The notes: generated by a model from the sequence alone, not told the origin. Shown: positions 1-14,800, counted from the first letter of the stretch. The stretch: DNA of 64,000 bases from Mytilus edulis (GCF_963676685.1 NC_092348.1:26945386-27009385), one strand, 5' to 3'. A program made the numbers and translations.

Positions 1-545
1 TTAAGTTACAGAATTTGATTTATCAGAATGTTTAGAAATGTATGATATGATATGAATCATCATTCAAATAGCAAACATGGGACAACTCAAAATGGTGTCA
101 AACATGGACAGAGGTAAACCAGTATACAAAGTTACCAACCCTTTTTTGTAAAGGAAAGAAATAATAGTTTTGATTGCACTCATAGCGGAACAATATAAAT
201 AATATAACTATATTAACTTAATTAGTGAAAGGCAATACATTGAGACTAATGCATGGACTTTTTCTTATCGGCCTGGGTATCATCCCGACACCCCCATATC
301 AGCCAGAAACTTAACGCAATCCCAGATTTCTATAACAATAACAGATGCTTCAAACAAATAAAGTAGTAACTTTTAGACATAGTTTTTATATGACTAATCA
401 GATTTATGACAAGTTTCAAATTACTGTACAAATTTAAAAATCATGATAATTTTGTTATATATTTTGATACATTACAAATGAATATTAAATTATATTCAAG
501 ACATAAATATACTTTCATTGAATGAAGTTGTGACACAATGATTGG

Positions 546-848
546 TTAACCCTTTCCTCCGTGGAATTTATTTTCTTACATACTTGATTTGCATAGGATT
601 TTTTAATAAAAAAAAATCATCGGGTTTAAAGTATTAATGCATTGTGAAAATGAATATTTCATCAATGAAATTCAAATCAGATATTCTTATGAATATCCTT
701 TTCATATTGGATGCTAATTTTTTTAAGTCCAATGCAGACATTTCGTAGTCAAAGCGTTTCAACTGAGGTACTACACAGGCGTCAAAAGTCGTCATTATGG
801 AGTAAAGGGGGTGGTGTCAAAAAACGTCATTATGGAGGAAAGGGTTAA
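546..848. mobile_element. piggyBac-like miniature element, TTAA-flanked
   Basis: The ends are perfect inverted repeats, TTAACCCTTTCCTCC and its complement, and include the TTAA that piggyBac-type elements duplicate. A subterminal direct repeat (cgtcattatgga) occurs twice at the right end. There is no coding capacity. Confidence 0.8.
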
Positions 849-1180
849 CAAGTACATCCTGACTATATTCAATCAAATTCGCAGTCTAAAATGTCTGACA
901 ACAAACAAGTCTCATTATTCACTCTTATTTATACATGTAAACCCGTAAAATTGTTATTGTTCGAATTACATTGAAAGGGATTTAGTTTACTATGAAGATA
1001 TGAAGTATATGTCAAAAACAGCAACCAAACAATAGAAAAAAACACAAAAGACACCTAGAGATCAACATATGGTTTTCAACAATAGAGAAGAGTATATTTA
1101 TTAGACTTATTATTATTATGATTCTAGAAAAATTTTGTTTGAATAAAATGTTGTTTTTTTTGTTTTTTTTTGCTTTTATA

Positions 1181-1380
1181 TACTGTGGATTCATTATTAT
1201 TTGTTGGATACCAATTTTCGTGGATTTTATAGGTACAGGTTAATCACGAAATTAAATAATCAATTAATACGAATTTTTCTAAAAGCTTGTTTGCAGACTT
1301 CAACACATGAAAAAAATATCCACGAACATGTAAGTTCTCCACAAAAATTGGTCCCCACGAAAATAAGTGAATCCACAGTA
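1181..1380. mobile_element. Miniature inverted-repeat element, TACTGTGGATTCA ends
   Basis: Inverted ends TACTGTGGATTCA enclose 200 bp. A second copy of the same family lies at 46653-46864 and also carries GGATACCAATTTT-like inner sequence. TA may be the target site. The superfamily is not certain. Confidence 0.75.
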
Positions 1381-2409
1381 TCTACTAAGGGAAAAAATTG
1401 ATAAGAAACAAATTTGTTATTTGAAAATGGTTGATTTATAATAAGCACTGGCAAAATCACTAATGTACTAAAGTAACTAAATGACTAGTTAAAATCTGCT
1501 ATACACACCAAATTCTCTAAAGATAAACAAAGTCATATCTGTTATGTCATTTGGTAGTTTGAAAAATCAGCAGGTTAACAAAAATTATATACACAAAAAC
1601 TTCTTTTGTTTATGCTAAAATTTTACTCACTTTGAATATCTTTTTTTTTACTAAAAAGTAATTCTCTTTAAACCCTTGTAATGTAGTCAAGAAATATATA
1701 AAACATTTGTTTGTTAAATCGTTTTCACTTTAAATAACGGTATATCTCCCTCAAACAAATAAAACAAATTGCATACATATGATATTGGATTACAACCTAC
1801 CAAAAACTGTGGTCATTTATAGAGACCTTTTTTTAATTATATTTTTAAAATAAAAAATGACAAGAAAAATGAAATTCAACATTATATTTATAACTCATTC
1901 ATCTAAAATCATTAATTCATAAAACATAAAGGACATAAACATCTTTTCTTCTCATGAAAATGCAACCACAGATGGATTAACAACCATTAGAATATAAGTT
2001 GCATGAACTAGAACATGTTTTATTATTTGAATTAACTAAAATTAACTTTTACAACAATGAAAAGTTTCTTAATCAAATCAAAATTTAACAAATAAACTGA
2101 TATATTTTAAACTCAGTGGTCACTTCAAATAAAAGTAAGTATTACAAGTAAAAAGAGAACATTTAATTGAAAAATTAACATAAAAGGGACTTAATCCATC
2201 TACAATGATTAAAATATTATACATATTTGATGAAGGATAAAAACAAAACGAGTAGAGCTCATTTATTCAAACCGTTATTACCCCTTATTTAAGAGATATG
2301 GCAAAAAATTAATATTTTTTACCATATTTCGCATAGGTGTTGTTTCATAATAAAAAAAAAATCAAAATTGCAGAAATAAAATAAACAAATGAATACAGTG
2401 ATCACTCAT

Positions 2410-2705
2410 AACTCTCTCTGCTTCATTACATTAAATAAGAGTGTCAGTAAAAATATATGAAGTTTCATCAAATAAAGAAGGTGCTTGACCTACAGTATGA
2501 AATCTAACATCTAAAATGTCCATGATTGATAATAATACTAATTATGCATTCAAAACATTCTCTACTTTATTAAATAAGGTTTCAGTAAACATACACCACA
2601 TTTAATCAAATATAGAAGTTGCTGGTCCATACAGTATGAAATCTAACATCTAAAATGTCCATGACTGATAATAATACTAATTATGCATTCAAAACGTTCT
2701 CTCGC
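2410..2705. repeat. Two-copy tandem duplication, period 139 bp
   Basis: The block starting tacagtatgaaatctaacat occurs at 2491 and 2630 and flanking sequence matches over the whole period. The copies differ by scattered substitutions. They lie at and just past the 3' end of the E2Q-like gene. Confidence 0.8.
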
Positions 2706-2709
2706 TGAT

Positions 2710-2715
2710 TTTATT
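2710..2715 (-). terminator. Probable polyadenylation signal of the E2Q-like gene
   Basis: A minus-strand AATAAA lies about 120 bases after the stop codon at 2837-2839. It is the first such hexamer downstream. The DNA is AT-rich, so chance matches are frequent. Confidence 0.45.
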
Positions 2716-2836
2716 CTCAATTTAACCTTCCCATATCAAGATTCTCTTCTGTAAGGAAATACACTTTAACTTACAGTCTACTTCTGACTCACACATCTTC
2801 TCTTATGCAACATACACATACAAACATTTTCTCCTT

Positions 2837-5800
2837 TTATGAATTCCAGCCATATCGTTTCACCATTCTATTAAATGCGTCTCTTGCTTCCTGTTCTCCG
2901 TATGGTCTATCGGCATCGTTCATATCAAGTGAAGCCTGTTTATCAGACATTATCTCTGATCGAATTTGAACTAAAATCATCTACAATGGTACAATATGTA
3001 TATCAGACAGTTCGTAAAATCAGTAGTACACCCACACTTCAAAATTTCGATTACCACAACTTAATTATTTATCCATCCAAAATTGCTCAGACATCTGACA
3101 GCATTTATGTTACACGATTGGGCTAAGGTTCATTCAATAACCCCATCAAGTCCCTAAAAGGCTGTAGGAAGTCAGAGCAATCATAGACTTAAGAAACATG
3201 TTTAAATATAAAACCAGGTGCTCCGCAGGGCACAGCTTTATACGACCGCAGAGGTCGAACCCTGAACAGTTGGGGCAAGTATGGACAAAACATTCAAGTG
3301 TGATACAGCTCTGAATTTGGATTGTGATCAAATTTTTGACATTACATGTTTTTTTTTTACACAAAACAAATGTCAAGATTTTACAAATCAATTAAAGATT
3401 TCTTCTTCAAACTTTTTAAATCTAAAATTAAATAGTTGACACAGCATAGGTTTCTGACACAGAATGAATGTGGTCTAATGAACTTAAAAGTTTTTTTTTG
3501 CCTTTGAGCAATTCACTATGCTGTTAAATATTAATCCTCTCAAAAAATGTTTGAAGAAATTTTCTTTTTATTTATGAAATCTGAAATGAGAAAAATTTAA
3601 CCCCCCCCCCCCCTTTTTTTCACATCCCCGTTTCCCTTTTTCCAAAACTGATATCAATCCAAATTTCTAATGGAGTTTGCAACAATAACTACTCTTTTAA
3701 ATACATCATAAAATATTAAAATGTAAAATAAAGTGCTTGTTATCACTGAATGGTAAAGATTGGTTGGTAGTAAAAGTGAATATACATTGTTTATTGTATA
3801 AAACAATAAAAAAAACTTCATCAGCAACATTTTATATATTGGCAAATTTCCAATGAAGTTATTTACATAAAGTTATTGGCAAATAAAAATAGAAAATGAC
3901 ATCATAGTCATGTCTGGCAAATGTCCAACATACATTATCTAAAAACATTTCAGATAAGATAAGGAAAAAAAGCTTCATCAGCAACATTTTATATTGGAAA
4001 ATTTCCAATGAAGTTATTTACATAAAGATATTGGCAAATAAAAATAGAAAATGACATCATAGTCATGTCTGGCAAATTTCCAACATATATTATCAACTGC
4101 TATTCTATACAAAGAAAGATAACTCCAATTGAAAATTAATTGCTATTGCACAATATTGTGCAATTAGATATTTCTTGCTATTGTGCAATACTGTGCAATT
4201 GAAAATTTCTTGCTATTGCACAATACTTGATATGGAATCCTGATTTGGACCAACTTAAAAACTGGGCCCATAATCAACCAGATGCTCCGCAGGGCACAGC
4301 TTTATACGACCGCAGAGGTTGAACCCTGAATGGTTGGGGAAAGTATGGACACAACATTCAAGCTGGATTCAGCTCTAAATTTGGATTGTGATTAAATAGT
4401 TGACACAGCATAGGTTGGTGACACAGAATGAATGTGGTCTAATGAACTTAAAAAAAAAAAATCGCTATGCTGTTGAATATTAATCCTCTCAAAAAAATGT
4501 TTGAAGAAATTTTCTTTTTATTTATGAAATATGAAATGAGAAAAATTGACCCCCCCCCCCCCCCCCCCCCCCAATTTTGTTTTTAATCCCCCTTTTCCTT
4601 ATTCCAAAACTGATCTCAATTCAAATTTCTAATGGAGTTTGCAACAATAACTGCTCATTTAAATACATCATAAAATATTAAAATGTAAAAAAAGTGCTTT
4701 TTATCACTGAATGGTAAAGATTGTTTTAATTTATCAGTTGGTAGTAAAAGTGAAAATACATTGTATATTGTATAGAACAATGATTTAAGTTGATTCAACT
4801 ACTATTCTGGACAAAGAAAGATAACTCAAATTTTCAAAGAATATTGAAAATATCTTGCTATTGCACAAATATCTATTCTGGACAAAGAAAGATAACTCCA
4901 AATAACTGAAAATTGATTGCTATTTCACAATATTGTGCAATAAGATATTTCTTGCTATTGCGCAATACTGTCAATTGAAGATTTCTTGCTATTGAACCAT
5001 ACTGTGCAATTGAAAATTTCTTGCTATTGCACAATACTGTACAATTGAAGATTTCTTGCTATTGCTGAATACTGTTCAATTGAAAATTTCTTGCTATTGC
5101 ACAATACTTAATATAATAATTTTGAATCCTGTTTGGACCAACTAGAAAACTGGGCCCATAATCAAAAATCTAAGTACATGTTTAGATTCAGCATATCAAA
5201 GAAGCCCAAGAATTTAATTTTTGTTAAAATCAAACTTAGTTTAATTTTGGACCCTTTGGACCTTAATGAAGACCAATTTGAAAACGAGACCAAAAATTAA
5301 GAATCTAATAACACAGTTAGATTTGGCATATCAAAGAACCCCAATTATTCAATTTTTGTTGAAATCAAAATAAGTTTAATTTTGGACCCTTTGGACTTTA
5401 ATGTAGACCAATTTGAAAACGGGACCAAAAATTAAGAATCTACATACACAGTTAGATTCAGCATATCAAAGAACCCCAATTATTTAATTTTTGATGAAAT
5501 CAAACAAAGTTTAATTTTGGACCCTTTGGGCCCCTTATTCCTAAACTGTTAGGACCAAAACTCCAAAAATCAATACCAACCTTCCTTTTGTGGTCATACA
5601 CCTTGTGTTGAAATTTTATAGATATCTATTCACTTATACTAAAGTTATTGTGCGAAAACCAAGAATAATGCTTATTTGGGCCCTTTTTTGGCCCCTAATT
5701 CCTAAACTGTTGGAACCAAAACTCCCAAAATCAATCCCAACCTTTCTTTTGTGGTCATAAACCTTGTGTCAACATTTCATAGGTTTCTATTAACTTAAAC

Positions 5801-8800
5801 TAAAGTTATAGTGCGAAAACCAAGAAAATGCTTATTTAGGCCCTTTTTGGCCCCTAATTCCTAAAATGTTGGGACCAAAACTCCCAAAATCAATCCCAAC
5901 CTTCCTTTTGTGGTCATAAACCTTGTGTTAAAATTTCATAGATTTCTTTTCACTTTTACTAAAGTTAGAGTGCGAAAACTAAAAGTATTCGGACGACGAC
6001 GAAGACGACGACGACGACGACGCCGACGCCAACGTGATAGCAATATACGACGAAAATTTTTTCAAAATTTGCGGTCGTATAAAAATCAAAGTACATATTT
6101 AGATAAAGCATATCAAATAAGCCCAAGAATTTAATTTTTTTAAAATCAAACTTAGTTTAATTTTGGACCCTTTGGACCTTAATGTAGACCAATTTGAAAA
6201 CTGGACATAAAATTAAGAATCTACATACACAGTTAGATTTGGCATATCAAAGAACCCATTTATTCAATTTTTGATGAAATCAAACAAAGTTTAATTTTGG
6301 ACCCCCATTTGGACCAACTTGAAAACTAGGCCAATAATTAAAAATCTAAGTACATTTATAAATTCAGCATATCAAAGAACCCCAAGGATTCAATTTTTGT
6401 TAAAATCAAACTAAGTTTAATTTTGGACCCTTTGGACCTTAATGTAGACCAATTTGAAAACGGGACCAAATATTAAAAATCTACATACATAATTAGATTC
6501 GGCATATCAAAGAACCCCAATTATTCAATTTTTGATGAAATCACACAAAGTTCAATTTTGGACCCTTTGGGCCCCTTATTCCTAAACTGTTAGGACCAAA
6601 ACTTCCAAAATCAAACCCAACCTTCAATGCTTATTTGGGCCCTTTTTTGGCCCTTAATTCTTAACTGTTGGAACCAAAACTCCCTAAATCAATCCCAACC
6701 TTCCTTTTGTGGTCATAAACCTTGTGTCAAAATTTCATAGATTTCTATTCACTTAAACTAAAGTTATAGTGCGAAAACCAAGAAACTCTTATTTGGGCCC
6801 TTTTTGGCCCCTAATTCCTAAAATGTTGGGACCAAAACTCCCAAAATCAATCCCAACCTTCCTTTTGTGGTCATAAACCTTGTGTTAAAATTTCGTTGAT
6901 TTCTATACACTTTTACTAAAGTTAGAGTGCGAAAACTAAAAGTATTCGGACGACGACAACGACGACGCCAACGTGATAGCAATATACGACCAAAAAATTA
7001 AAATTTTTGCGGTCGTATAAAAATGAAAACTGAAGTGAACTAGTAAATGAATTTTACAATTTTAACTTCATTCTATGAACATCATCTAAGATATCTGATC
7101 ATAAAAATATTTTGTAATTTTCAGAGGGTTCTCATTGTTTTGTGATCTGAAAAGATCATCTACGGTAATCTCTAACCTGCAAAAACTATGGTTGTGAGTT
7201 CAAAACGTGATCTTGGTAAGGTGCATTGGATTTTATTCTTTACTAAGATTGTCAGTTTTCTTGCCAAAGTTTATTGTTCTCTCTTCAAACTATTAACTTT
7301 AGCAAACAAAAACAAGAGGCTCTCAAGAGCCTGAATCGCTCACCTGAATTTTTTTGGTTTAATCTCATATCAATGATTATTTTGGCTTTTCAATTTATTT
7401 AAATGTTCTTTGAATCGTCCTATTTTCTTCAAAAGCAAAAAAAAAATCATTTTCTCCTATGTTCTATTTTAGCCATAGGAGCTATGTTTCTTGACATACA
7501 AGGAAATGAAATATAAAATTTGTACTAGATACTCTGAAACTCTAAAACTCATTTAGCCTAAGTTTGGCTGAAATTGATACAGCAGTTTCAAAGGAGAAGA
7601 TTTTTTAAAGTAAGTCAACATGATGAACAAATTGTGAAAAAAGTCTTTAAAGGGCAATAACTCCTTAAGAGGTCAATTGACAATTTTGGTCAAATTGACT
7701 TATTTGTAGATCTTACTTTGCTTAACATTTTTGCTTTAACAGTTTATCTGTATCTATAATAATATTCAAGATAATGACCAAAAACTGCAAAATTTCCTTA
7801 AAATTACCAATTAAGTGGCAGCAACCCAACAATGGTTTGTTTGATTCATCTGAAAATTTCAGGGCTGATAGATCTTGACCTAATGAACATTTTTATCTCA
7901 TGTCAGATTTGCTCTAAATGCTTTCGTTTTTGAGATATAAGCCAAAAACTGCATTTGACCCCTGTGTTCTATTTTAAGTAACGGCGGCCATGTTTTTTGA
8001 TGGATCAAAAAGCGAAGCACACACTTTGTGCAGGATAATCTAAGGAACAATCATGCTAAGTTTCATCCAAATCCATTCAACAGTTTCAGAGGAGAAGATT
8101 TTTTAAAGTTAGCAAATATGATGAACAAATTGTGAAAAATTGTCATTAAAGGACAATAACCCCTTAAGGGGTTAATTGACAATTTTGGTCATATTAACTT
8201 ATTTGTAGATCTTACTTTGCTGATCATTTTTGCTGTTTACAGTTTATCTTTATCTATAATAATATTCAAGATAATGACCAAAAACTGCAAAATTTCCTTA
8301 AAATTACCAATTAAGTGGCAGCAACCCAACAATGGTTTGTTTGATTCGTCTGAAAATTTCAGGGCTGATAGATCTTGACCTAATGAACATTTTTACCCCT
8401 GTCAGATTTGCTCTAAATGCTTTCGTTTTTGAGATATAAGCCAAAAACTGCATTTGACCCTTATGTTCTATTTTAAGTAACGGCGGCCATGTTTTTTGAC
8501 GGATCAAAAATCGAAGCACACACTTTGTGCAGGATACTCTAAGGAACAATCATGCTAAGTTTCATTCAAATCCATTCAGTAGTTTCAGAGAAGAAGATGT
8601 TTGAAAAATTGTTAACGACGACGACGACGACGGACGCCAAGTGATGAGAAAAGCTCACATGGCCTTTTAGGCCAGGTGAGCTAAAAATGGCTTTCATGTT
8701 TGTCATAATGCTTTGTGTTTACTCTTAGGAATATGGAGTTAAAAGAAGTAATTGTAAATACTATTCACCATGTTTTTTGGCAAAGACAATTTAATTTAAT

Positions 8801-11800
8801 ATGGCAGGGCTAGTTGTATGTTGTTGCCATATAATAATGTCTTGCCTTCCTCAAGCAAAGGATTTTAAAGTTTCCTGATATGTCACATTTTGATACCATG
8901 AAAAACAATTTTTCTTTGTAATGTCATTACCTCCCTTGTACCTCTATTACCCTTAGTATACCATTAGACATCTTTCCCTTTCTAATATTTTTGTTTGTTG
9001 TATTTTTAGACTGTATTGACATTACCTCACCTTTCTTAAATTCATCATAATATTAACACATACACTGCTCTTATCATTACCTCAATATCATTAATTGGTC
9101 GCCAACCTGATTTGGTTAACATTTCCATACAAATACTGCCACCAATTGTTATGTGACCTGCAAATATAAAAATGTTCAGAAAACACATGTCAATTCATAT
9201 GGAATATTCAATTCTATCAGAAATAGGGAATGCATATTGTAGCAGAGCCTTCCTTATGTCACAAAGACAACATTCACCAATACAAAATCAACAGTTGTTC
9301 TCCTTTCCAAGTAAACTTTTATAGAGTGTTTATAATAAAATCGCCTATTTTTTATATACCAAATTTATCTTGTACACATCATAACACTTCTAGTCTAAAT
9401 ATTTATACATAAATGGTAACACTAAAGAATGATAAACATTCAATTCTTACCACTTCCCTGCACTATGACTATGAATTTGGTTGACCTCAAGTTGCATTTA
9501 GTTTTTTGTGGCGTTACTTTGTAACTGATTGACCAATATTCATATATCTTCTTTTTATAACTTGTAAAATCATAAAACAATTGATACAAAGATCTCAGTT
9601 AGAAATCTAAACATGCATTAGATAAAAACATCTATGGATAAATTTCAAGTTCCTTTTTATGAATGATTCACACTAATTTAAAAAGCATTGTCACAGCTGA
9701 AACGTACGGGAAAATAAATGACTGTAAAAGTCCTCTCTATCAAGCATAGATGTGGGCAAATTAAGATGGTCCTCACCTGTGAGAAATTTAAATCTGGGTC
9801 TAACTACTCTGTTAAATGGTGGTGTCATTGGATAATCATGTGGGTACTCACCTGTGAGAAATTTAAATCTGGGTCTAACTACTCTGACAAATGGTGGTGT
9901 CATTGGATAATCATGTGGGTACTCACCTGTGAGAAATTTAAATCTGGGTCTAACTACTCTGACAAATGGTGGTGTCATTGGATAATCATGTGGAAACTCA
10001 CCTGTGAGAAATTTAAATCTGGGTCTCACTACTCTGACAAATGGTGGTGACATTGTATAATCATGTGGGTTCTAACTTGTGAGAAATTTAAATCTGGGTC
10101 TAACTACTCTGTTAAATGGTGGTGTCATTGGAAAATCATGTGGGTACTCACCTGTGAGAAATTTAAATCTGGGTCTAACTACTCTGTTAAATGGTGGTGT
10201 CATTGGAAAATCATGTGGGTACTCACCTGTGAGAAATTTAAATCTGGGTCTAACTACTCTGACAAATGGTGGTGTCATTGGATAATCATGTGGGTACTCA
10301 CTTGTGAGAAATTTAAATCTGGGTCTAACTACTCTGACAAATGGTGGTGTCATTGGATAATCATGTGGGTACTCACTTGTGAGAAATTTAAATCTGGGTC
10401 TCACTACTCTGACAAATGGTGGTGTCATTGGATAATCATGTGGGTACTCACCTGTGAGAAATTTAAATCTGGGTCTAACTACTCTGACAAATGGTGGTGT
10501 CATTGGATAATCATGTGGGTACTCACCTGTGAGAAATTTAAATCTGGGTCTAACTACTCTGACAAATGGTGGTGTCATTGGATAATCATGTGGGTACTCA
10601 CCTGTGAGAAATTTAAATCTGGGTCTAACTACTCTGACAAATGGTGGTGTCATTGGATAATCATGTGGGTACTCACCTGTGAGAAATTTAAATCTGGGTC
10701 TAACTACTCTGACAAATGGTGGTGTCATTGGATAATCATGTGGAAACCCAGCTGTGAGAAATTTAATTCTGGGTCTAACTACTCTGACAAATGGTGGTGT
10801 CATTGGATAATCATGGCGAAACTCACTTGTGAGAAATTTAAATCTGGGTCTTACTACTCTGTTAAATGGTGGTGCCATTTGATAATCATGTGGGTACTCA
10901 CCTGTGAGAAATTTAAACCTGGGTCTAACTACTCTGACAAATGGTGGTGTCATTGGATAATCATGTGGAAACTGCATCTCTAACTGTATTACTGGCTGAA
11001 ATACACAAAAGGGAGTGTTACCATGGACATTCTCATATAAACAAACCAGGTGCTCCGCAGGGTGCAGCTTTATACGACCGCAAAGGTCGAACCCTGAACA
11101 GTTGGGGCAAGTATGGACAAAACATTCAAGCGTGATACAGCTCTGAATTTGGATTGTGATCAAATTTTTGACATTACATGTTTTTTTTTACACAAAACAA
11201 ATGTCAAGATTTTACAAATCAATTAAAGATTTCTTCTTCAAACTTATTTAAATCTAAAATTAAATAGTTGACACAGCATAGGTTTCTGATACAGAATGAA
11301 TGTGGTCTAATGAACTTAATAAAATTTTTTTGCCTTTGAGCAATTCACTATGCTGTTGAATATTAATCCTCTCAAAAAATTGTTTGAAGAAATTTTCTTT
11401 TTATTTATGAAATCTGAAATGAGAAAAATTTACCCCCCCATTTTTTTTCACATCCCCGTTTCCCTTTTTCCAAAACTGATATCAATTCAAATTTCTAACG
11501 GAGTTTGCAACAATAACTACTTTTTTAAATACATCATAAAATATTAAAATGTAAAATAAAGTGCTTGTTATCACTGAATGGTAAAGATTGGTTGGTAGTA
11601 AAAGTGAATATAAATTGTTTATTGTATAAAACAATAAAAAAAACTTCATCAGAAACATTTTATATTGGCAAATTTCCAATGAAGTTATTTACATAAAGTT
11701 ATTGGCAAATAAAAATAGAAAATGACATCATAGTCATGTCTGGCAAATGTCCAACATACATTATCTAAAAACATTTTAGATAAGATAAGGGAAAAAAGCT

Positions 11801-14800
11801 TCATCAGCAACATTTTATATTGGCAAATTTCCAATGAAGTTATTCACATAAAGTTATTGGCAAATAAAAATAGAAAATGACATCATAGTCATGTCTGGCA
11901 AATTTCCAACATATATTATCAACTACTATTCTATACAAAGAAAGATAACTCCAATTGAAAATTAATTGCTATTGCACAATATTGTGCAATTAGATATTTC
12001 TTGCTATTGTGCAATACTGTGCAATTGAAAATTTTTTGCTATTGCACAATACTTGATATGGAATCCTGATTTGGACCAACTTGAAAACTGGGCCCATAAT
12101 CAAAAATCAAAGTACATGTTTAGATAAAGCATATCAAATAAGCCCAAGAATTTAATTTTTGTTAAAATCAAACTTAGTTTAATTTTGGACCCTTTGGACC
12201 TTAATGTAGACCAATTTGAAAACTGGACCAAAAATTAAGAATCTACATACACAGTTAGATTTGGCATATCAAAGAACCCATTTATTCAATTTTTGATGAA
12301 ATCAAACAAAGTTTAATTTTGGACCCCCATTTGGACCAACTTGAAAACTAGGCCAATAATTAAAAATCTAAGTACATTTTTAAATTCAGCATATCAAAGA
12401 ACCCCAAGGATTCAATTTTTGTTAAAATCAAACTAAGTTTAATTTTGGATCCTTTGGACCTTAACCCTTTCGCCGATGAGTCCCGGTTTACCGGGATTCA
12501 CGCTTCAGACAGCTGACGACGAGTCCCGTTTTACCGGGATCAGAATACATCTTTTATATTTCCCGCTCAAAACAGTGCAAACATGAGTTATCTTTCTTTG
12601 ATGAATACCCGAATGAAAGTGTAAACATGGCGCTTCCGTTTGTTGAAAACCGTGTCAAAATCAGAGGAAATTTACGGAATTTACGAGAATTTGAAATGAG
12701 GGAACATTTTTTTTGAAAGAATATGGAAGAATTGAAGCCAAACTAGTATACTTTTTTGACATAAAATGTCGTTTTATGTACAAAACACTTGGAATGGACA
12801 TCGTTCAGTGTGAGGAATTAGTACAGTCTCATAAAATTTATCAAAATTTTGCCGTTTTGGGTTAAAAAATTACGATTTGGGGTCAAAGAGCAGATATTGA
12901 GAATTTCACCTATATAATGACGAAAATTTGAAAATTTGAATATTTTATGAAGAAAAAATTCTCAAAACATAAACAAAACTGTGAACATGGTGTTAGTGAA
13001 TGAAATAAATACACAAATAACTACAAACAAGTTTTTATTGACATTTATTATGAAGATCTCCCACTTGAGTAAAAGTAGCCAGGGAAGCCATCGTCTCAGA
13101 GTAGCTTCTGTCTGGGCAGCAATCGGTAAAAGGGTTAATGTAGACCAATTTGAAAACGGGACCAAAAATTAAGAATCTACATACATAGTTAGATTCGGCA
13201 TATCAAAGAACCCCAATTATTCAATTTTTGATGAAATCACACAAAGTTCAATTTTGGACCCTTTGGGCCCCTTATTCCTAAACTGTTGGGACCAAAACTC
13301 CCAAAATCAAATCCAACCTTTCTTTTATGGTCATAAACCTTGTGTTTAAATTTCATAGATTTCTATTTACTAATACTAAAGTTATTGTGCTAAAACCAAG
13401 AATAATGCTTATTTGGGCCCTTTTTTGGCCCTTAATTCCTAAACTGTTGGAACCAAACCTCCCAAAATCAATCCCAACTGTCCTTTTGTGGTCATAAACC
13501 TTTTGTCAAAATTTCATAGATTCTATTCACTTAAACTAAAGTTATAGTGCGAAAACCAAGAAAATGCTTATTTGGGCCCTTTTTGGCCACTAATTCCTCT
13601 AATGTTGGGACCAAAACTCCCAAAATCAATCCCAACCTTCCTTTTGTGGTCATAAACCTTGTGTTAAAATTTCATTGATTTCTATTCACTTTTACTAAAG
13701 TTAGAGTGCGAAAACTAAAAGTATTCGGACGACGACGACGACGACGCCAACGTGATAGCAATATACGACCAAAAAATTAAAATTTTTGCGGTCGTATAAA
13801 AATAATGTAAGTTTGGGTTTTTTTCTAAGCGCTTTAAAAATTTGTAATTAGGTATTTAAAACTAAAGCATGTAGTCCAGGGAATACATTAATTAAAACAA
13901 TTGTCATCTATCCACATGTATATAATAGTACATTGCAACGGGTTTGGATCCTTTTGTAATTAGAGCCATACTTTTAGTTACTGTATGTTACCTTGACTAG
14001 TCTCTTCCCATAATGATTTATACTGTACATCAAAACTTACTTCTCTTTTGAATTTTTGAGAATATTCTGTAAGGTTTTTACCAAGCTTTGAGTCTACTGG
14101 AAAATCTTTCAATTTAATATCCTATAAAACATAAGAAATGTAATTAATTCATGGTTTAATCTAATAACCAGTAAAATATTGAAATATAGCAATTCTGCTT
14201 GCATTAAGCAAATAAATTATTCCATTACAACTGAACTTATGTAAATATCATAATTTTTTAATAAAAACAGCCAGAACAAAAAAATAGTTATTAGCCCTGT
14301 AATTGATAGGACTTATGACGTTATGAGTGAAACATGTATATACCGTTAAGTTTCAAGTAGATCTTCTATATGACATCAACATAAAAAGTAGTCAAAACAA
14401 TGAGAGTGCATAAGTTTAGGATATACAATTTACACAATCACTAAGGCACACCATCCTAAAATGTAATGTATTACCCATATAAATAAATTATCTCCCCTTG
14501 GACTTCCATCAAGTCCAAATTTACATGATTCTTTCTTCATAGTTTTTAAATCTGTAAAACAAAAAAAATGCATTTAATTAAAATATAAGGAATGTGTTAA
14601 TTTGACAAAAGGCAATAAATTTGCATAGATGATATAAGACATGTAGACTCTTTAAGATGAAATACAATCTTCTTACTGTAAAAATATTTCAAAACATTTT
14701 ACCTTCTCATTCTAAATTTTATCAATTAAGTTTTTTCTATTACCTTAATATGCATGTCATGACCAGAGAATTATAAACATTTCATTACAAAACTTGAAGG

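Larger units (their letters stand above)
1..2709. other. Region downstream of the E2Q-like gene, no gene seen
   Basis: This AT-rich stretch has only short chance reading frames. It holds two miniature elements (546-848 and 1181-1380) and a tandem duplication near 2410-2705. Nothing else was recognised. Confidence 0.6.

Noticed and set aside
5910..6134. Arg-rich 74-codon frame
   Set aside because: It comes from the (GAC)n run at the end of a family A repeat.
10063..10983. 306-codon plus-strand frame made of MWVLTCEKFKSGSN-like repeats
   Set aside because: It is the antisense of the 75-bp array. Any 75-bp repeat free of stops is open on both strands, and the minus strand matches a real E2 exon with splice sites.
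10072..11163. A 363-residue continuous protein across the array
   Set aside because: It includes intron 6 sequence above 10995 and reads through donors. Only the part from 10983 or 10995 to a used donor can be coding.
12962..13172. Two overlapping 63-67 codon frames
   Set aside because: They lie within the piggyBac-like element and show no protein-like pattern or splice context.
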